A stretch of 7,699 nucleotides of DNA from Chloroflexota bacterium (GTDB taxonomy: Bacteria; Chloroflexota; Anaerolineae; Caldilineales; Caldilineaceae). Positions 6,587 through 7,699 of this stretch are shown here, piece after piece. The translations under genes and the position numbers were made by a program. Positions within the stretch are counted from its first letter, which is position 1; each line of letters starts with the position of its first letter. The stretch is from the NCBI GenBank assembly GCA_003577005.1, contig QEUW01000403.1, forward strand, positions 1 through 7,699. The letters are read 5' to 3'. The notes beneath the pieces are model-generated. The model saw only the letters and a list, made by a program, of their open reading frames with translations, was not told the DNA's origin and searched no databases.

Positions 6587-6680
6587 TAGGTAATTCGTAA
6601 CGATGAATGCATCCTGCTAAAAGAGTGCTCCGTCTATCATACATCTACAATTACCGATTACCTATTCCTTGTTACCGATT
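6587..6680. repeat. Short interspersed TTACCGATT-type repeats, direct and inverted
   Basis: The gap between the epimerase and methyltransferase genes carries TTACCGATT twice in direct orientation (6651-6659 and 6672-6680), 21 bp apart start to start. An inverted relative, TAGGTAATTCGTAA (6587-6600), pairs with TTACCGATTACCTA (6651-6664) at 12 of 14 positions. The gap (6565-6710) is AT-rich compared with its neighbours. It could be a small intergenic repeat family or a binding site spaced by two helical turns. No coding sequence or clear terminator is visible in it. Confidence 0.5.
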
Positions 6681-6710
6681 GCTATTTGTAATTTTCCTTA
6701 TAGGTTAGCC

Positions 6711-7699
6711 ATGCTCTATCACAACGAAACAACTTGCCGCTCGTGTGGCTCCGGCCGGCTCGAAGTGATCCTGCCTTTTGGCGAGACACCGCTGGCCGAC
6801 CGGTTGCTTACGGCGGAACAACTAAAGCGTCCAGAGTACAAGGCGCCGCTGACACTGACCTTTTGCCCAGATTGCTCCCTGGCGCAGATTGTCGAGACGG
6901 TAGACCCGACGATTCTCTTCTACGGCGAGTATCCCTATTTTTCATCAGTTTCACCTTCGCTGCTGCGCCACTTTTCCCACAGCGCAGCTGAGATTCTCGG
7001 CATGGGGAGGCTGAACGGCGATAGCCTGGTGGTGGAGGCAGCAAGCAACGACGGATATATGCTGAGAAACTTTGTCGAGCACGGCATCCCTGTGCTAGGT
7101 ATCGACCCGTCACGTGCACCGGCAGAGGCGGCGATCAAGGCGGGCATCCCGACGATGATCACCTTTTTTGGCCGTGCGCTGGCCCAGCAACTCGTAGCCG
7201 AGGGCAAACGCGCCGACCTCTTCCTTGCTAACAATGTGCTGGCCCATGTCGCCGACCTCAACGGCTTTGTGACCGGCATCAAAACGCTGCTCAAAGCGGA
7301 CGGCATGGCAGTCGTCGAGGCGCCTTATGTGGTGGACCTCATCGACCACTGCGAGTTTGACACCATCTACCACCAGCATCTCTGTTACTTCTCGGTGACG
7401 GCGCTGGACACGCTCTTCCGCCGCCACGGCCTCTTTCTTAACCATATCAAACGCGTGGCGATCCACGGCGGTTCACTACGCCTCTTCATCGAGCCGGTGG
7501 AGAAGGTGCAGGAATCGGTCCGGGAATTGCTGGCGATGGAAGCAGAGCGCAAGGTCAACCGCATTGACTATTACCAGGATTTTGCCGAACGGGTGCGTGC
7601 GGTGAAAAAGTCGTTGTTAGAAATTCTGCAACAGATCAAATCCGCAGGGCACACGATTGTCGGCTATGGCGCCGCAGCCAAGGCGACGACCCTGCTCAG
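6711..7699 (+). CDS. Sugar C-methyltransferase-like SAM-dependent methyltransferase (3' partial)
   Basis: Open from the ATG at 6711 to the window end, 329 complete codons without a stop. It fits the TylC3/TcaB9-type NDP-sugar C-methyltransferase family, usually about 400-415 aa, so roughly 80 residues lie outside. In order: an N-terminal zinc-binding domain with C9-x2-C12 and C52-x2-C55; a class I SAM-binding domain with VVEAASNDGYML (107-118) and Asp132 ending the next strand; the ANNVLAH segment with H179; the family motif YHQHLCYFS (220-228); then the start of the C-terminal domain with GYGAAAKA (318-325). Gln222 stands where the tailoring enzymes I recall have Glu. The Shine-Dalgarno is weak (AGG, 6702-6704). 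With the upstream epimerase it probably acts on one NDP-sugar route; small-molecule acceptors are also possible for this family. Confidence 0.88.
   Translation, partial: MLYHNETTCRSCGSGRLEVILPFGETPLADRLLTAEQLKRPEYKAPLTLTFCPDCSLAQIVETVDPTILFYGEYPYFSSVSPSLLRHFSHSAAEILGMGRLNGDSLVVEAASNDGYMLRNFVEHGIPVLGIDPSRAPAEAAIKAGIPTMITFFGRALAQQLVAEGKRADLFLANNVLAHVADLNGFVTGIKTLLKADGMAVVEAPYVVDLIDHCEFDTIYHQHLCYFSVTALDTLFRRHGLFLNHIKRVAIHGGSLRLFIEPVEKVQESVRELLAMEAERKVNRIDYYQDFAERVRAVKKSLLEILQQIKSAGHTIVGYGAAAKATTLL

Overview
The window is GC-rich bacterial chromosome with intact genes. I see no phage, transposase, CRISPR array, tRNA or rRNA. The architectures here (an HD-GYP domain fused to a LuxR helix-turn-helix, a tandem pair of 'MDRRGRG'-type alpha/beta hydrolases, a DinG-like helicase without the exonuclease domain) are ones I associate with Chloroflexota (Anaerolineae/Caldilineae-like). 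That assignment is from memory of family patterns, not a search.

Layout. Positions 1-957 (+) hold the 3' part of a regulator with an HD-GYP phosphohydrolase domain and a LuxR-type DNA-binding domain; its gene enters from outside the window, and its last ~50 codons look out of frame. Positions 872-1669 and 1772-2563 (+) are two homologous alpha/beta hydrolases, an old tandem duplication. The second copy has its own leader with an extended -10-like element and a perfect 9-bp inverted repeat. A convergent 133-bp gap with a large nested hairpin (2617-2681) separates them from a long minus-strand gene (2697-5156), a DinG/XPD-type iron-sulfur helicase with a C-terminal extension that resembles a degenerate RNase H fold. 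A 364-bp AT-rich divergent region (5157-5520) holds a plausible helicase promoter and a 14-bp palindrome upstream of the next gene. Positions 5521-6564 (+) encode an extended short-chain dehydrogenase of the NDP-sugar epimerase/dehydratase type. After a 146-bp gap of short TTACCGATT-like repeats comes a sugar C-methyltransferase-like gene (6711 onward) that runs off the window.

The genes form three functional blocks: a regulator with small hydrolases (signalling or small-molecule metabolism, substrate unknown), a stand-alone DNA repair/replication helicase, and the start of a nucleotide-sugar modification cluster, probably for surface polysaccharide or a glycosylated metabolite. No clear new defence or mobile system is present. 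The best leads are the helicase C-terminal domain, the possible frameshift in the regulator, the altered active-site surroundings in hydrolase copy 1, and the palindromic regulatory sites.
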